Shown here: piece after piece, positions 1 through 7,983 of the stretch
How the letters are laid out: every line of letters starts with the position of its first letter
Position numbering within the stretch: the stretch's first letter is position 1
Assembly (NCBI RefSeq): GCF_001642325.1
Contig: NZ_LSFI01000022.1
Coordinates: forward strand, 1-41,923
DNA length: 41,923 nt
Direction: 5' to 3'
Source: Thermodesulfatator autotrophicus
Lineage (GTDB): Bacteria > Desulfobacterota > Thermodesulfobacteria > Thermodesulfobacteriales > Thermodesulfatatoraceae
Position numbers and translations under genes: made by a program
Notes under the pieces: model-generated
What the model was told of the DNA's origin: nothing
Seen by the model: the letters and a program-made list of their open reading frames with translations, nothing else
Databases searched by the model: none

Positions 1-29
1 ATCGGCTAAACTTGAGCTGAACTAAAAAT

Positions 30-269
30 TTAAAAAGCTTGCCTGTCCCTCTTATTGCCCTTTCTTGCTTGGTTAGAAGATAGTGGGGTGGTGAGATTTT
101 TCCAAAAAGCTAACTGTAAAAAGCTAACTGTAAAAGTCAGGGAAATAGTTTCAACGTAAGCGGTAAGCCGAACTTCAAAAAAATTTAAGGTGCTTCTGGC
201 TTCTCTGGCCATACTTTTAGCCAAAAAAATAGCGGAAAAAACAATCTCACTGAAAATTGCCAAGACCAA
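30..269 (-). CDS. Doubtful small hypothetical protein with one hydrophobic segment
   Basis: A 79-codon open frame has a hydrophobic N-terminal stretch and a basic C-terminus. I do not recognise a family. It lies downstream of, and in the same direction as, the small exported protein at 323-673. A 14-bp tandem duplication (104-131) sits inside the frame. Because 14 is not a multiple of three, one of the two reading frames across the repeat cannot be ancestral, so the C-terminal third may be a frameshift product. It may be a decayed gene or chance. Confidence 0.25.
   Translation of the reverse strand: MVLAIFSEIVFSAIFLAKSMAREARSTLNFFEVRLTAYVETISLTFTVSFLQLAFWKNLTTPLSSNQARKGNKRDRQAF
104..131. repeat. 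14-bp tandem duplication
   Basis: The unit AAAAAGCTAACTGT occurs twice back to back (104-117 and 118-131), followed by the start of a third copy. It is probably a replication-slippage product. Confidence 0.8.
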
Positions 270-322
270 TACAGATAAAGACAGGAAGAAATTATCTTAT
301 AGCCAGATATTTTACCTGTCAT

Positions 323-673
323 TTATTTTCGTTGGCGCCAGAGGGGAAGGCCACAATCGTTCCTGATCCTCAAAACACCTGATGATTCACCTTCAATAGA
401 GATAGGAAATAGTAAACGGCCTTTTTTAATGGCGATAACTTTTACCCTTTCTCCAGGTTGTAAATTGAAACCTCTTTTTTTCCAGAACCAGTATGGCCCT
501 AAACGGACCCGATATTTTTGACCATTTTCATCTTTAATAACGGCTACCGGATGCTTTACCTCCACTACCTGCCCGATAATAAGGAATTTTTCAAGGTGCT
601 GGCATGTTTCGGCAAAAACCAGCCCCGAGAAAAGGCTCATAAAAATTACAGCCATAAAGATTAAACGCATCAT
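323..673 (-). CDS. Small exported protein, possibly OB-fold-like
   Basis: This encodes 116 residues. Residues 1-21 form a signal peptide: two Met, Arg, a long hydrophobic core and an AxA-like VFAE end. The mature part is about 95 residues rich in beta-prone segments, with alternating Val/Ile runs and glycine turns (IGQVVEVKHPVAVIKDENG, then YRVRLGPYWFWKK, then GERVKVIAIKKGRLLFP). This resembles a five-stranded OB-like barrel, but the fold is an inference. Two cysteines (near residue 24 and near the C-terminus) could form a disulfide in the periplasm. The start could be the first or second of two adjacent ATGs; no strong ribosome site is visible. The function is unknown. Confidence 0.6.
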   Translation of the reverse strand: MMRLIFMAVIFMSLFSGLVFAETCQHLEKFLIIGQVVEVKHPVAVIKDENGQKYRVRLGPYWFWKKRGFNLQPGERVKVIAIKKGRLLFPISIEGESSGVLRIRNDCGLPLWRQRK

Positions 674-834
674 GTCTCTTAATATAGCAGAAGTTATGCC
701 AAAATGCTTTTATTTTATACAAGCCCTAAATGTATTATTGAAGCACCCTCAAGCCAGATACAACGACTAAAATTACGATAGCTCCGACAAATTTGTCTCC
801 TCAAGTATCCCTGTAATGAAAGCCTTTTCATCTT

Positions 835-1109
835 ATAACGTTACAAAAATATCTCGCGAGGCGGCATACCGGCCGTGGCAAGCTAGATTCTTTTGCTAAC
901 ATATCGGTATAAACACTTCGTGGCCAGCAATGCCCCCTATTTGTCACTGCAAGGAGCCGAAGGCGACGAAGCAGTCCCTGTCCCGAGCACTAGCGAAGGG
1001 ATCTAGATTGCTTCGCTTCGCTTGCAATGACAGGGAAAGGGCTCGCAATAACAAAGAAGGGGACGCGTAATGACACCCAAAATTTCCATCTACCTTGCAC
1101 TCCCATTAA
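835..1109 (-). mobile_element. MITE-like palindromic element, decayed copy (A)
   Basis: The right half (about 930-1045) aligns almost base for base with the element at 5775-6054: CACTTCGTGGC, GACGAAGCAGTCCCTGTCC, AGCACTAGCGAAGG and GATTGCTTCGCTTCGCT appear in the same order. The right end GCACTCCCATTAA (1097-1109) matches the family terminal repeat. The left end is degenerate; similarity fades near 835 (TCTCGCGAGGCG, then CCGTGGC). It fills most of the 674-1186 gap, in which I see no gene, and ends about 75 bases before the lipoprotein gene. The orientation is the reverse of the copies at 27932 and 28648. Confidence 0.6.
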
Positions 1110-1186
1110 CAGTAGTCGCTCAAATTTTATAGATGGCATATCGTTTGCATTATCAAATTTCAAAAAAACTACACGGGAGGTTGGCC

Positions 1187-1612
1187 ATGAAAAAGATAAT
1201 TTTATGTACAATACCTTTACTTTTCCTTATCATCTTGAGCAGCTGTACCACTACTCAGCAAAGTGCTTCTTATCAGGGAGCAACTTTGGGTGCCGCTGTA
1301 GGCGCTATAACTGGTGCCATGCTTGACGACCACAATCCCTGGCGAGGAGCAGTTATTGGAGCTACTGCAGGTGCTGTATTAGGAGGAGGGCTTACACAAA
1401 TTAGTTCTCAGGCCTCGGCCAGTGCCGCAAGCACCGGACAGCCGGTAGTATATCGCCAGGGAAACACCGTAGTTGAAGCCACACCACTTTCTTACAACCA
1501 GCAAACTAAATGTCATAAAATCCGCAAACGTATATGGAAAAACGGCAATTTGATTGAAGATAGAGTTGAAGAGGTTTGTGAGGCCCATAAAACTACTAAC
1601 TCTTATTTCTAA
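1187..1612 (+). CDS. Glycine-zipper lipoprotein
   Basis: This 141-residue protein has a lipoprotein signal peptide: Met-Lys-Lys, a hydrophobic core and lipobox LSSC with Cys20. Residues 28-70 carry Gly/Ala-spaced repeats (GATLGAAVGAITGAM, then GAVIGATAGAVLGGGL), the pattern of glycine-zipper proteins that pack or oligomerise in or against the outer membrane. The C-terminal 60 residues are charged, with two cysteines (in TKCHKI and EVCEAH). I chose the ATG at 1187 because GGGAGG lies seven bases upstream and it starts exactly at the signal peptide; an in-frame ATG at 1133 lacks both. A terminator follows at 1657. It stands alone and its exact role is unknown. Confidence 0.8.
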   Translation: MKKIILCTIPLLFLIILSSCTTTQQSASYQGATLGAAVGAITGAMLDDHNPWRGAVIGATAGAVLGGGLTQISSQASASAASTGQPVVYRQGNTVVEATPLSYNQQTKCHKIRKRIWKNGNLIEDRVEEVCEAHKTTNSYF

Positions 1613-1656
1613 ATATATAAAGCGAGAGTGTTAACCGGCCCGCCTATCCTCAACCC

Positions 1657-1690
1657 GAGCCTGCCACTTTGCGGCAGGCTCTTTCTTTGT
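1657..1690 (+). terminator. Rho-independent terminator after the lipoprotein gene
   Basis: A 9-bp perfect stem, GAGCCTGCC pairing with GGCAGGCTC, with a 7-base loop is followed by TTTCTTTG. It sits 45 bases after the lipoprotein stop and just before xerC. Confidence 0.8.
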
Positions 1691-1705
1691 TAATTTTGCG
1701 TTAAA

Positions 1706-2587
1706 ATGGCTGTTCAAGAGTTTTTAAATTACTTACAAAACGAAAAAAGAGCTTCCTCAAATACAGTGCGCTCGTATGCTGTTGACCTCTATCAACTAAA
1801 AGAAGCCCTAAGAAAAGACCCAGCTGAAGCCTCTCTTCCTGAAATCAGGCTCTACCTGGCTAAACAGGCCAAAAAACTTTCTCGTCCCTCTCTTGCAAGA
1901 AAACTTTCAAGCTTTAAATCTTATTTTCGTTTCTTAAAAAAGCAGGGCAAACTTAAAGACGAAAGACTTTTGTTTCTCAAAGGCCCCAAGCTTGAACGCA
2001 AGCTACCCCGGGTTTTAAACGTTGACGAAATATTCGCCATGCTTGAAAAGCCAGCGGGAGAAAATTTTCTGGCCTTGCGGGACAAAGCTATCCTTGAAAT
2101 TCTTTACGGAGCAGGCCTCAGAGTTTCAGAACTGGCTTCTCTTTCTTTAGATGACGTTTTGCTTGATCTGCAAGTCTTCCGTGTAAAAGGCAAGGGGAGA
2201 AAAGAAAGGCTTGCCCCTTTCGGTCAAAAAGCAAAGGCTGCCCTTTTAAACTACCTAGAAGCTAGAGAAAAACTGCTCAAGCACAAAAAAAAGGAAACCA
2301 GGCATCTTTTTTTAAATGTACGCGGAGATCCTTTATCAAGCCGAAGTATCCACCGCATAGTGAAAAAATACGCCTATTATTTGGGATTGCCAGAGGTTTC
2401 TCCCCATACTTTAAGACATTCTTTTGCCACCCACTTGTTAGAAGCCGGAGCAGACCTTAGAGTTATTCAGGAAATGCTCGGGCATGCCCGGCTGGCCACC
2501 ACCCAGCGCTATACACACCTTGATTTTTCAAGGCTTGCCCGGGTTTATGACGATGCACATCCAAGAGCCAAGAGGAGTAAGAAATGA
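1706..2587 (+). CDS. xerC: Tyrosine recombinase XerC/XerD family
   Basis: This 293-residue protein is the standard Xer length. It has an N-terminal SAM-like core-binding domain (about 1-85) and a C-terminal catalytic domain (about 100-285). The catalytic set is complete: Arg139 (in GAGLRVSEL), Lys163 (in KGKGRKER), His234 and Arg237 (in PHTLRHSF), His260 (in MLGHA) and nucleophile Tyr269 (in TTQRYTHL). Xer enzymes resolve chromosome dimers at dif during division. It overlaps hslV by 4 bp (ATGA), giving a xerC-hslV-hslU order like the codV-clpQ-clpY operon of Bacillus. That context favours XerC as the name, though XerC and XerD cannot be told apart firmly here. No dif site was found in the window. 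Confidence 0.92.
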   Translation: MAVQEFLNYLQNEKRASSNTVRSYAVDLYQLKEALRKDPAEASLPEIRLYLAKQAKKLSRPSLARKLSSFKSYFRFLKKQGKLKDERLLFLKGPKLERKLPRVLNVDEIFAMLEKPAGENFLALRDKAILEILYGAGLRVSELASLSLDDVLLDLQVFRVKGKGRKERLAPFGQKAKAALLNYLEAREKLLKHKKKETRHLFLNVRGDPLSSRSIHRIVKKYAYYLGLPEVSPHTLRHSFATHLLEAGADLRVIQEMLGHARLATTQRYTHLDFSRLARVYDDAHPRAKRSKK

Positions 2588-3108
2588 AAGGAACAACGAT
2601 TATAGCCATAAAGAAGGACGGAAAAGTAGTCGTAGCAGGAGATGGCCAGGTCTCCCTTGGAGAAACAATTATTAAACACAAAGCCCGTAAGGTAAGGCGC
2701 CTTTATCATGGAAAAGTTATAGTTGGGTTTGCAGGGGCCACCGCTGATGCCTTGACCCTTTTTGAACGCCTTGAAAAAAAACTGGAAGCTTACGGCGGTC
2801 AGCTAGTGAGAGCTGTAGTAGAACTGGCCAAAGACTGGCGTACGGAAAGAACCCTTAGGCGCCTTGAAGCTATGCTTATTGCCTGTGATAAGAACCACAT
2901 GTTTTTGCTTTCAGGGGCCGGAGACGTAATGGAACCTGATGATCAGGTTCTGGCCATAGGTTCAGGTGGCTCTATGGCTCTTGCCGCCGCTAAGGCCCTT
3001 TTAAAACACACCGATCTCCCGGCACGGGATATTGCCCTTGAAGCCATGCAAATTGCCGCTTCAATTTGTGTTTACACTAACGACCAAATCGTAGTTGAAG
3101 AACTATAG
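2584..3108 (+). CDS. hslV: ATP-dependent protease peptidase subunit HslV
   Basis: This 174-residue protein matches HslV (ClpQ), the proteasome-beta-like N-terminal-threonine peptidase forming a double hexameric chamber with HslU. The conserved start TTII and [11 protein letters not shown] block is visible. By homology the nucleophile is the first Thr of the TT pair (Thr4), so a three-residue propeptide (Met-Lys-Gly) would have to be removed, as in some thermophilic HslV proteins. Lys and Arg of KARKVRRLY and the GFAGATADA loop are also typical. The start is fixed by the 4-bp overlap with xerC. hslU follows after 9 bases with a TAGGAGGA ribosome site overlapping the hslV stop. Confidence 0.97.
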   Translation: MKGTTIIAIKKDGKVVVAGDGQVSLGETIIKHKARKVRRLYHGKVIVGFAGATADALTLFERLEKKLEAYGGQLVRAVVELAKDWRTERTLRRLEAMLIACDKNHMFLLSGAGDVMEPDDQVLAIGSGGSMALAAAKALLKHTDLPARDIALEAMQIAASICVYTNDQIVVEEL

Positions 3109-3117
3109 GAGGAAGCC

Positions 3118-4455
3118 ATGGAAAAACTTACTGGAAGTGAACTTACGCCGCGCCAGATAGTAGCTGAACTTGACAAATACATAATTGGCCAGGACAAAGC
3201 CAAAAAGGCTGTAGCTATAGCCCTTCGTAATCGCTGGCGAAGGCAACAGGTGCCACCTCCATTATCAGAAGAAATTTATCCCAAAAACATTATCCTCATT
3301 GGTCCAACTGGTGTAGGGAAAACCGAAATCGCTAGAAGGCTGGCCAAGCTTTCTAATTCTCCTTTTCTTAAGATAGAAGCCACCAAGTTTACCGAAGTAG
3401 GTTATGTAGGCCGGGACGTAGAATCCATGATAAGAGACCTGGTCCACATTGCCGTGGAAATGGTTCGCGAAGAAGAACAAAAACGGGTAGAAGAAAAAGC
3501 GACTTTTCTGGCTGAAGATAGGATTCTTGACCTTCTTTTACCACCCCCCTCTGATACTGATAGCGACGCTTTTGCTTCTACCAGGGAAAAATTTCGCGAA
3601 AAACTGCGCCGTGGCGAGCTTGACGACAAATTCGTTGAAATAGAGCTTGCCGGAAAACCCGCCCCTATGGTAGAAGTGCTTGCCGCTACCGGCCTTGAAG
3701 ACCTAGAACAACAAATTCGGGATATGATGGGAAATCTCTTTCCCAGAAGGCCTAAACGTAAAAAGATGAAGGTAAAAGAGGCCCTTGAGCTTCTTAAACA
3801 GGAAGAAGCCAACCGTCTGGTGGATATGGACAAAGTGGCCAAAGAAGCTATCAGGCGAGTGGAAACAAGTGGCATTATCTTTATAGACGAAATAGACAAG
3901 ATTGCCGCCCGCGCTGGTGGAGGTAGCACCCCTGATGTTTCACGCGAGGGTGTTCAGAGGGACCTGCTGCCCATTGTTGAAGGCACCACGGTAAATACCC
4001 GTTACGGCATGGTTCGCACTGATCACATACTGTTTATTGCCAGTGGTGCCTTCCATGTGGCCAAACCTTCAGATTTGATTCCTGAGCTTCAAGGACGTTT
4101 CCCCATCAGGGTAGAACTTGACCCCCTTACAGAAAAAGACTTTGTCCGCATTTTGACTGAACCAGAAAATGCCCTGATAAAACAATATAAAGCCTTACTT
4201 GAAACCGAAGGTGTAATACTTGAGTTTACACCTGAAGGCGTAGCTGAAATAGCCCGTATTGCCTACGAAGTAAATGAACGCACGGAAAACATTGGCGCAA
4301 GAAGGCTTTACACTGTGATGGAAAAACTCCTTGAAGACATTTCTTTTGAGGCCCCAGATGTAGCGCCGACTAAAATTGTTATAACCGCTGAATACGTAAG
4401 GGAAAAGTTAGCCAATGTAGCCCAGGACTTAGACTTGAGCCGTTTTATCCTGTAA
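3118..4455 (+). CDS. hslU: ATP-dependent protease ATPase subunit HslU
   Basis: This 445-residue AAA+ unfoldase feeds substrates to HslV. The Walker A motif GPTGVGKT is at 62-69, pore loop GYVG at 95-98 and Walker B IIFIDEID at 253-260. The family-specific I domain lies between about 110 and 240. The sensor-2 region [15 protein letters not shown] is present, and the C-terminus DLSRFIL is the conserved tail that docks into HslV. The length is normal. The ATG at 3118 has a strong site (TAGGAGGA, 3106-3112). The downstream radical SAM gene begins three bases after its stop, so they are probably co-transcribed. Confidence 0.98.
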   Translation: MEKLTGSELTPRQIVAELDKYIIGQDKAKKAVAIALRNRWRRQQVPPPLSEEIYPKNIILIGPTGVGKTEIARRLAKLSNSPFLKIEATKFTEVGYVGRDVESMIRDLVHIAVEMVREEEQKRVEEKATFLAEDRILDLLLPPPSDTDSDAFASTREKFREKLRRGELDDKFVEIELAGKPAPMVEVLAATGLEDLEQQIRDMMGNLFPRRPKRKKMKVKEALELLKQEEANRLVDMDKVAKEAIRRVETSGIIFIDEIDKIAARAGGGSTPDVSREGVQRDLLPIVEGTTVNTRYGMVRTDHILFIASGAFHVAKPSDLIPELQGRFPIRVELDPLTEKDFVRILTEPENALIKQYKALLETEGVILEFTPEGVAEIARIAYEVNERTENIGARRLYTVMEKLLEDISFEAPDVAPTKIVITAEYVREKLANVAQDLDLSRFIL

Positions 4456-4458
4456 TTT

Positions 4459-5760
4459 ATGTGGCCACGCCTTTACCCTTCGCCAGAAAAGAGCCCCAGG
4501 CTACTCTTTGCCGATAGGGAAGGTCGTATTTACGATCATCCTTATCTCTTAGCTATGGGGCTCTCTGGCTATGACGTGGTTTTACCTGAAAAAGAAGACT
4601 TTATTCCTTTACCTATAGGCAGTGCCCTTTACGTTTTGCCAGGGCGCTATCCTGTTGGTTATGACCCATATAAAGACGAGCCCGTTGTACTTAAAGAAAA
4701 TCCTTTTAATCCGGGGGAGCCTGTTTTTGCGGTAGCGGCCTACCTGGCTCCAGCGCACACCCAAGTCTATCTTTGCCCCTATGTGGAAAGCACAGATAAT
4801 TTACCGCCGCTTCCCCTGTTTTCATATGCTGCAGCAGGCTGGCATAAGGGCCGTTTCTGGGCCACAGCTTTTAGGTCGGACTTTGACCATCGTCAGGAAG
4901 TACGTTTTTTTGACGAAACACGCATTGAAAAGGCTGCGGAGAAAATTCTTAAACGCTTTTCTCATAATCGTTTTATCAAACATCTGATAGAAAACTGCGT
5001 CAGACGCTATCGCTGCCCTGCAGCCAGGAATTTTGTGTTAGGACGTCTTGAAGCTCCAGCTCCGTGTTCTCCTTCGTGCAACGCAAAGTGTATTGGTTGT
5101 CTCTCCTGGCAAACCAAAGAAGGCCCACATATAGCGCAGGAAAGGATTACCTTTGTACCTACGCCCGAAGAGATGGCCGAAGCCTTGATTCCACATCTAA
5201 AGACCGCCAGAAGGGCCATGGTCTCTTTTGGGCAAGGCTGTGAAGGGGAACCCTTGCTTCAGGCTAAATTAATAGAAAAAGCCATAAGGCTCATACGCCA
5301 GGCCACCAGGCGTGGCACCATAAACCTCAATACCAACGCCAGCCTACCTGATGAAATAGAAAGACTCCGCCTGGCCGGGCTTGACAGCATAAGAGTTAGT
5401 CTTTCAAGTGCTAGGGATAGCTATTACCACGCTTATTTTCGCCCTCAGGGTTATGACTTAAATCATGTTCGTGAAAGCATAAAACGCATGAAAAATCGCC
5501 ATGGTTTTGTTTCTTTAAATCTTTTTATTTTTCCTGGCTTTACCGATGAAAAAGAAGAATTTGGAGCCCTTTGTGATATGGTATCTTTGGGAATTGATTT
5601 TATACAGCTCCGCAATCATGCTATAGACCCCCTGTGGTATTTAAAAAAGATAAAGTTTAAGGCTGGTAATGAATGTTTAGGTATAAAGAACCTGGTAAAA
5701 AAACTTGGCCAAAAGTTTCCCCGTCTGCGTTTTGGCTATTTCAATCCGCCTTTAAGGTAG
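4459..5760 (+). CDS. Radical SAM protein of unknown specificity
   Basis: This encodes 433 residues. The radical SAM cluster motif CNAKCIGC (CxxxCxxC; Cys207, Cys211, Cys214) lies at mid-protein, with a further Cys203. It is followed by SFGQGCEGEPLL (about 256-267), the position of the SAM-binding GGEP-like segment, and by a TIM-barrel-like region (NLNTNAS, SIRVSLSSAR, VSLNLFIFPGF). The N-terminal 200 residues are an extra domain I cannot identify; they start with Trp-Pro-Arg and contain several Pro-rich stretches. The family is expected to cleave S-adenosylmethionine to a 5'-deoxyadenosyl radical, but the substrate is unknown. It begins three bases after hslU, suggesting translational coupling. 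Confidence 0.75.
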   Translation: MWPRLYPSPEKSPRLLFADREGRIYDHPYLLAMGLSGYDVVLPEKEDFIPLPIGSALYVLPGRYPVGYDPYKDEPVVLKENPFNPGEPVFAVAAYLAPAHTQVYLCPYVESTDNLPPLPLFSYAAAGWHKGRFWATAFRSDFDHRQEVRFFDETRIEKAAEKILKRFSHNRFIKHLIENCVRRYRCPAARNFVLGRLEAPAPCSPSCNAKCIGCLSWQTKEGPHIAQERITFVPTPEEMAEALIPHLKTARRAMVSFGQGCEGEPLLQAKLIEKAIRLIRQATRRGTINLNTNASLPDEIERLRLAGLDSIRVSLSSARDSYYHAYFRPQGYDLNHVRESIKRMKNRHGFVSLNLFIFPGFTDEKEEFGALCDMVSLGIDFIQLRNHAIDPLWYLKKIKFKAGNECLGIKNLVKKLGQKFPRLRFGYFNPPLR

Positions 5761-5774
5761 CCCTTTTTCTTTTA

Positions 5775-6054
5775 TTAATAGGGGCATTACAGAGTGTCAT
5801 CGCCAGGCAACGTAGTCGTCGTGGCGATCTCAGCTCTCTTACTACCGTTCTAGATAGGGATTGTTTCGCCACTTCGTGGCTCGCAATGACTCCCCCAATT
5901 TGTTACTGTAAGGAGCGCGTAAGCGCGACGAAGCAGTCCCTGTCCCTAGCACTAGCGAAGGAATTTAGATTGCTTCGCTTCGCTCGCCATGACAGTGAAA
6001 AGGCTCGCCATAACATCCTCAAAATTATCATCTGTTTTGTGCTCCCATTACTAA
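5775..6054 (-). mobile_element. MITE-like palindromic element, well-preserved copy (B)
   Basis: This 280-bp element has terminal inverted repeats TTAATAGGGGC (left) and GCTCCCATTACTAA (right), slightly degenerate from the TTAATGGGAGC consensus. It is flanked by TA on both sides (5773-5774 and 6055-6056), consistent with a TA target duplication. Inside are REP-like palindromic blocks (GTCATCGCCAGGC, GATTGCTTCGCTTCGCTCGC, CCATGACAG). It encodes no transposase. It lies between the radical SAM stop and the L,D-transpeptidase body. Element plus one TA is 282 bp (94 codons) and is open in the transpeptidase frame, so it is inserted in frame. The orientation is the same as copy A and opposite to copies C and D. 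Confidence 0.8.
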
Positions 6055-6923
6055 TAGCCGGGAAAGCCTTTGCTCTAGATAGGTTTGTCTGGGATAGCCA
6101 TCATACCGTGGTGGGTGAAGTTAAAAAACACGTTATTTCTGATAATGAAACTTTGCTTGACATCGCCCGCTGGTATGACCTTGGCTACAATCAGATTATT
6201 TTAGCCAATCCTGAATACGACCCCTGGATACCGCCCGCAGGTAAAGAAGTCGTTATTCCAAGCCAATATGTTCTTCCCAGTGTAAAAACAGGTTTGGTGG
6301 TTAATCTTGCGGAAATGCGTCTATATTTCTTTACCAAGGAGGGGGATAAAAACGTAGTTTATACTGCCCCTATTGGTATTGGTACAGATGGCAAACTCAC
6401 GGAGTTGGGCATTTATACCATTGTTCGCAAAAGGAAGAACCCTCCCTGGCATGTCCCCGAATCTATCAGGAAAGAAGAACCCGATTTACCTAAAGTTGTT
6501 CCTCCTGGCCCGGAAAACCCCTTGGGTACACGAGCTTTTTATTTGTCCCGGGGTTCTTACATGATTCACGGGACCAATAAACCCTGGGGAATAGGAAGAC
6601 GGGTAAGCCACGGCTGTATGCGCTTGTATCCAGAAGATATTGAAGCCCTTTATCCATTAGTTCCTGTAGGCACTCCGGTAACAGTAATATACGAACCTTA
6701 CAAATTAGGACTAAAGGGTAATAAAGTATATTTGCAAGTTTTTCCTGATTTTGAAAATAAAATTACCTCTTCTTTTGCAGAGATTATACGTTTATCCAAC
6801 TTTTTAAAGAAAGAACAGAGCGGTAAAATAATCCTTTATTGGATGGAAATTAGGAAGTTTTTAGAGGAAAAAGACGGTATCCCCCATATAGTTGGTGAAA
6901 TAAAAGGGATACCGCCTAACTAA
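5970..6923 (+). CDS. LysM and L,D-transpeptidase (YkuD) domain protein
   Basis: The core has a LysM-like peptidoglycan-binding segment (HVISDNETLLDIARWYD through VVIPSQYVLP) and then a YkuD domain (VVNLAEMRLYFF onward) with active-site motifs MIHGTNKPWGIG and SHGCMRLY; the catalytic Cys codon is 6615-6617. It should form 3-3 crosslinks or attach lipoproteins to peptidoglycan in the periplasm. I place the start at TTG 5970, with AAGGA seven bases before it; this gives a basic n-region, hydrophobic core IIICFVLPLLIAG and an AFA-like cleavage site (317 residues). The frame is open back to ATG 5673 (416 residues, overlapping the radical SAM gene by 88 bp), and ATG 5886 is a third option. The signal region is built partly from the MITE at 5775-6054. 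It converges on a Braun-type lipoprotein gene. Confidence 0.85.
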   Translation: MLRFARHDSEKARHNILKIIICFVLPLLIAGKAFALDRFVWDSHHTVVGEVKKHVISDNETLLDIARWYDLGYNQIILANPEYDPWIPPAGKEVVIPSQYVLPSVKTGLVVNLAEMRLYFFTKEGDKNVVYTAPIGIGTDGKLTELGIYTIVRKRKNPPWHVPESIRKEEPDLPKVVPPGPENPLGTRAFYLSRGSYMIHGTNKPWGIGRRVSHGCMRLYPEDIEALYPLVPVGTPVTVIYEPYKLGLKGNKVYLQVFPDFENKITSSFAEIIRLSNFLKKEQSGKIILYWMEIRKFLEEKDGIPHIVGEIKGIPPN

Positions 6924-6929
6924 AAATGA

Positions 6930-7274
6930 CTATTTGGTAAGGCTTTTTTCAAACACGCGTTCAATTTTACTGGCCGCAGCATCAGCCTTAGCCGCAGCCT
7001 GAGCCGCTCTATTAGCCGCGGCATCAGCTCTCTGAGCAGCCATAGTAGCAGCCTGAGCAGCCGCTTCGGCCCTCTGGGCAGCAGCTTCTATGCGAGCAAG
7101 AGTTTCCTGGAGATTTTGGCACTGTGCAGCCGCCGCCTTTGCTTCTTCAGAAGCTTTGATGGCCTCCTGCATCAATGCCCTATCTTCATTAGTTACACAG
7201 GTGCCGCAACCAATAGGAGCCAAAAGTAGTGAAGCTAACCCTGCCATCCCAAGCCATTTTTTAAACCTTTTCAT
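6930..7274 (-). CDS. Braun-type (Lpp/OprI-like) alanine-zipper lipoprotein
   Basis: This 114-residue protein has a lipoprotein signal peptide with lipobox APIGC and Cys23. It then has a long Ala-rich helix (about 40-105) with Ala at heptad core positions and Glu, Arg and Gln between, as in the trimeric alanine-zipper coiled coil of Lpp and OprI. The last residue is lysine (KSLTK), the residue through which E. coli Lpp is joined to peptidoglycan by L,D-transpeptidases. Extra cysteines occur at 26 and around 52. A strong AAGGAGG site precedes the ATG. The stop lies six bases from that of the convergent L,D-transpeptidase. The family assignment rests on composition, lipobox and C-terminus. Confidence 0.75.
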   Translation of the reverse strand: MKRFKKWLGMAGLASLLLAPIGCGTCVTNEDRALMQEAIKASEEAKAAAAQCQNLQETLARIEAAAQRAEAAAQAATMAAQRADAAANRAAQAAAKADAAASKIERVFEKSLTK

Positions 7275-7657
7275 AAACGCCTCCTTTTTTTTATAAATTT
7301 ATTTTCTCTAAGTTTTAATAGTCTTATATAAGTATAAGAGTTTCTTGGCAAGTAAAAATAGCTCTTTTAAAAAGATTATTCAGTCAAATATATCGGTCTA
7401 CTATTAATCCTAAATATTTTAAGGTTATATCCTGCTGGCTTTTATATGCGTTTATTCCATATTTCCAGCAAACACTAGGTTTAAATGGATATATTTTAAG
7501 GCTAAATTTAGCCTGACCTTTTAAGGAAGAAGTACTAAGCGATAGATAACCTTTATTTGGATTATTATATACCGAAACTATAGGCCTTAGAAAAAAATTA
7601 GCCAATTTTAAAGCTCCCCTTCTTCCCCACCCGAAAAGTATAACAGAGGGTAACAAG
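7275..7657. other. AT-rich intergenic region between divergent lipoprotein and flagellar genes
   Basis: About 380 bases hold the leaders of two divergent units. A 90-codon frame on the minus strand (7384-7656) has no ribosome site and no recognisable domain, so I do not call it a gene. No repeat or RNA structure was seen. A weak sigma-28-like candidate lies at 7547-7578. Confidence 0.5.
7547..7578 (+). promoter_or_regulatory. Candidate sigma-28 (FliA) promoter for the FlgM-like genes
   Basis: TAACCTTT and ACCGAAAC, 16 bases apart, approximate the flagellar sigma-28 consensus TAAA-N15-GCCGATAA. It lies 80 bases upstream of the first FlgM-like gene. The match is imperfect and rests mainly on context. 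Confidence 0.2.
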
Positions 7658-7981
7658 ATGAATATTTACTTCAACAAAATCCAAAATGTCATAAAAAATT
7701 ATAGGCGTCAAGCTGGCCGAAAGGCTTCCTGGCAGAAAGAACGCCCTACGGTTGATAAAGTAAATATTTCACAGGAAGGGAAAAAGCTCTTGAACCAGAT
7801 GGCCAGGCGTTTAAATAAACAGCAGGAGCCAGGGGTTGATAATATTAATAAAAATTTTAAGTTTAAGGAATTAAATGCCGAAAAAGAAATAGAGGAAATT
7901 AAAGAAATATCTCTGGAAGAAAAATCAAAACTTTTAGAGAGGGTCGTCGCCAAAATATTAAAGGCGAAAGGAGATAGTTAG
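7658..7981 (+). CDS. Small FlgM-like flagellar-associated protein
   Basis: This 107-residue, charged, helix-prone protein lies two bases upstream of flgM. It carries DKVNISQEGKKLL near residues 35-47, closely like DRVEISQTAKELK of the adjacent FlgM. Beyond that the C-terminal half (KFKELNAEKEIEEIKEISLEEKSKLLERVV) is Glu/Lys-rich and helical, but it lacks a clear copy of the FlgM sigma-binding tail. It could be a divergent FlgM paralogue or another small flagellar regulator using the same short motif. There is no signal peptide or membrane segment. The ATG at 7658 follows AGAGGGTAACAAG, a modest ribosome site. Confidence 0.6.
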   Translation: MNIYFNKIQNVIKNYRRQAGRKASWQKERPTVDKVNISQEGKKLLNQMARRLNKQQEPGVDNINKNFKFKELNAEKEIEEIKEISLEEKSKLLERVVAKILKAKGDS

Positions 7982-7983
7982 CG

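Noticed and set aside
990-1211. Overlapping short frames at the first repeat element
   Set aside because: They consist mostly of repeat sequence and the antisense of the lipoprotein start.
3402-3929. 175-codon frame on the minus strand inside hslU
   Set aside because: It is antisense to well-conserved hslU coding sequence; the Ser/Arg-rich composition is that of a shadow.
5673-5969. ATG 5673 as the start of the L,D-transpeptidase
   Set aside because: It would overlap the radical SAM gene by 88 bp and translate the repeat element; the TTG at 5970 has a better ribosome site and signal peptide. It remains possible for the ancestral gene.
7384-7656. 90-codon frame upstream of the FlgM-like gene
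   Set aside because: No ribosome site, no recognisable motif, and AT-rich intergenic composition.
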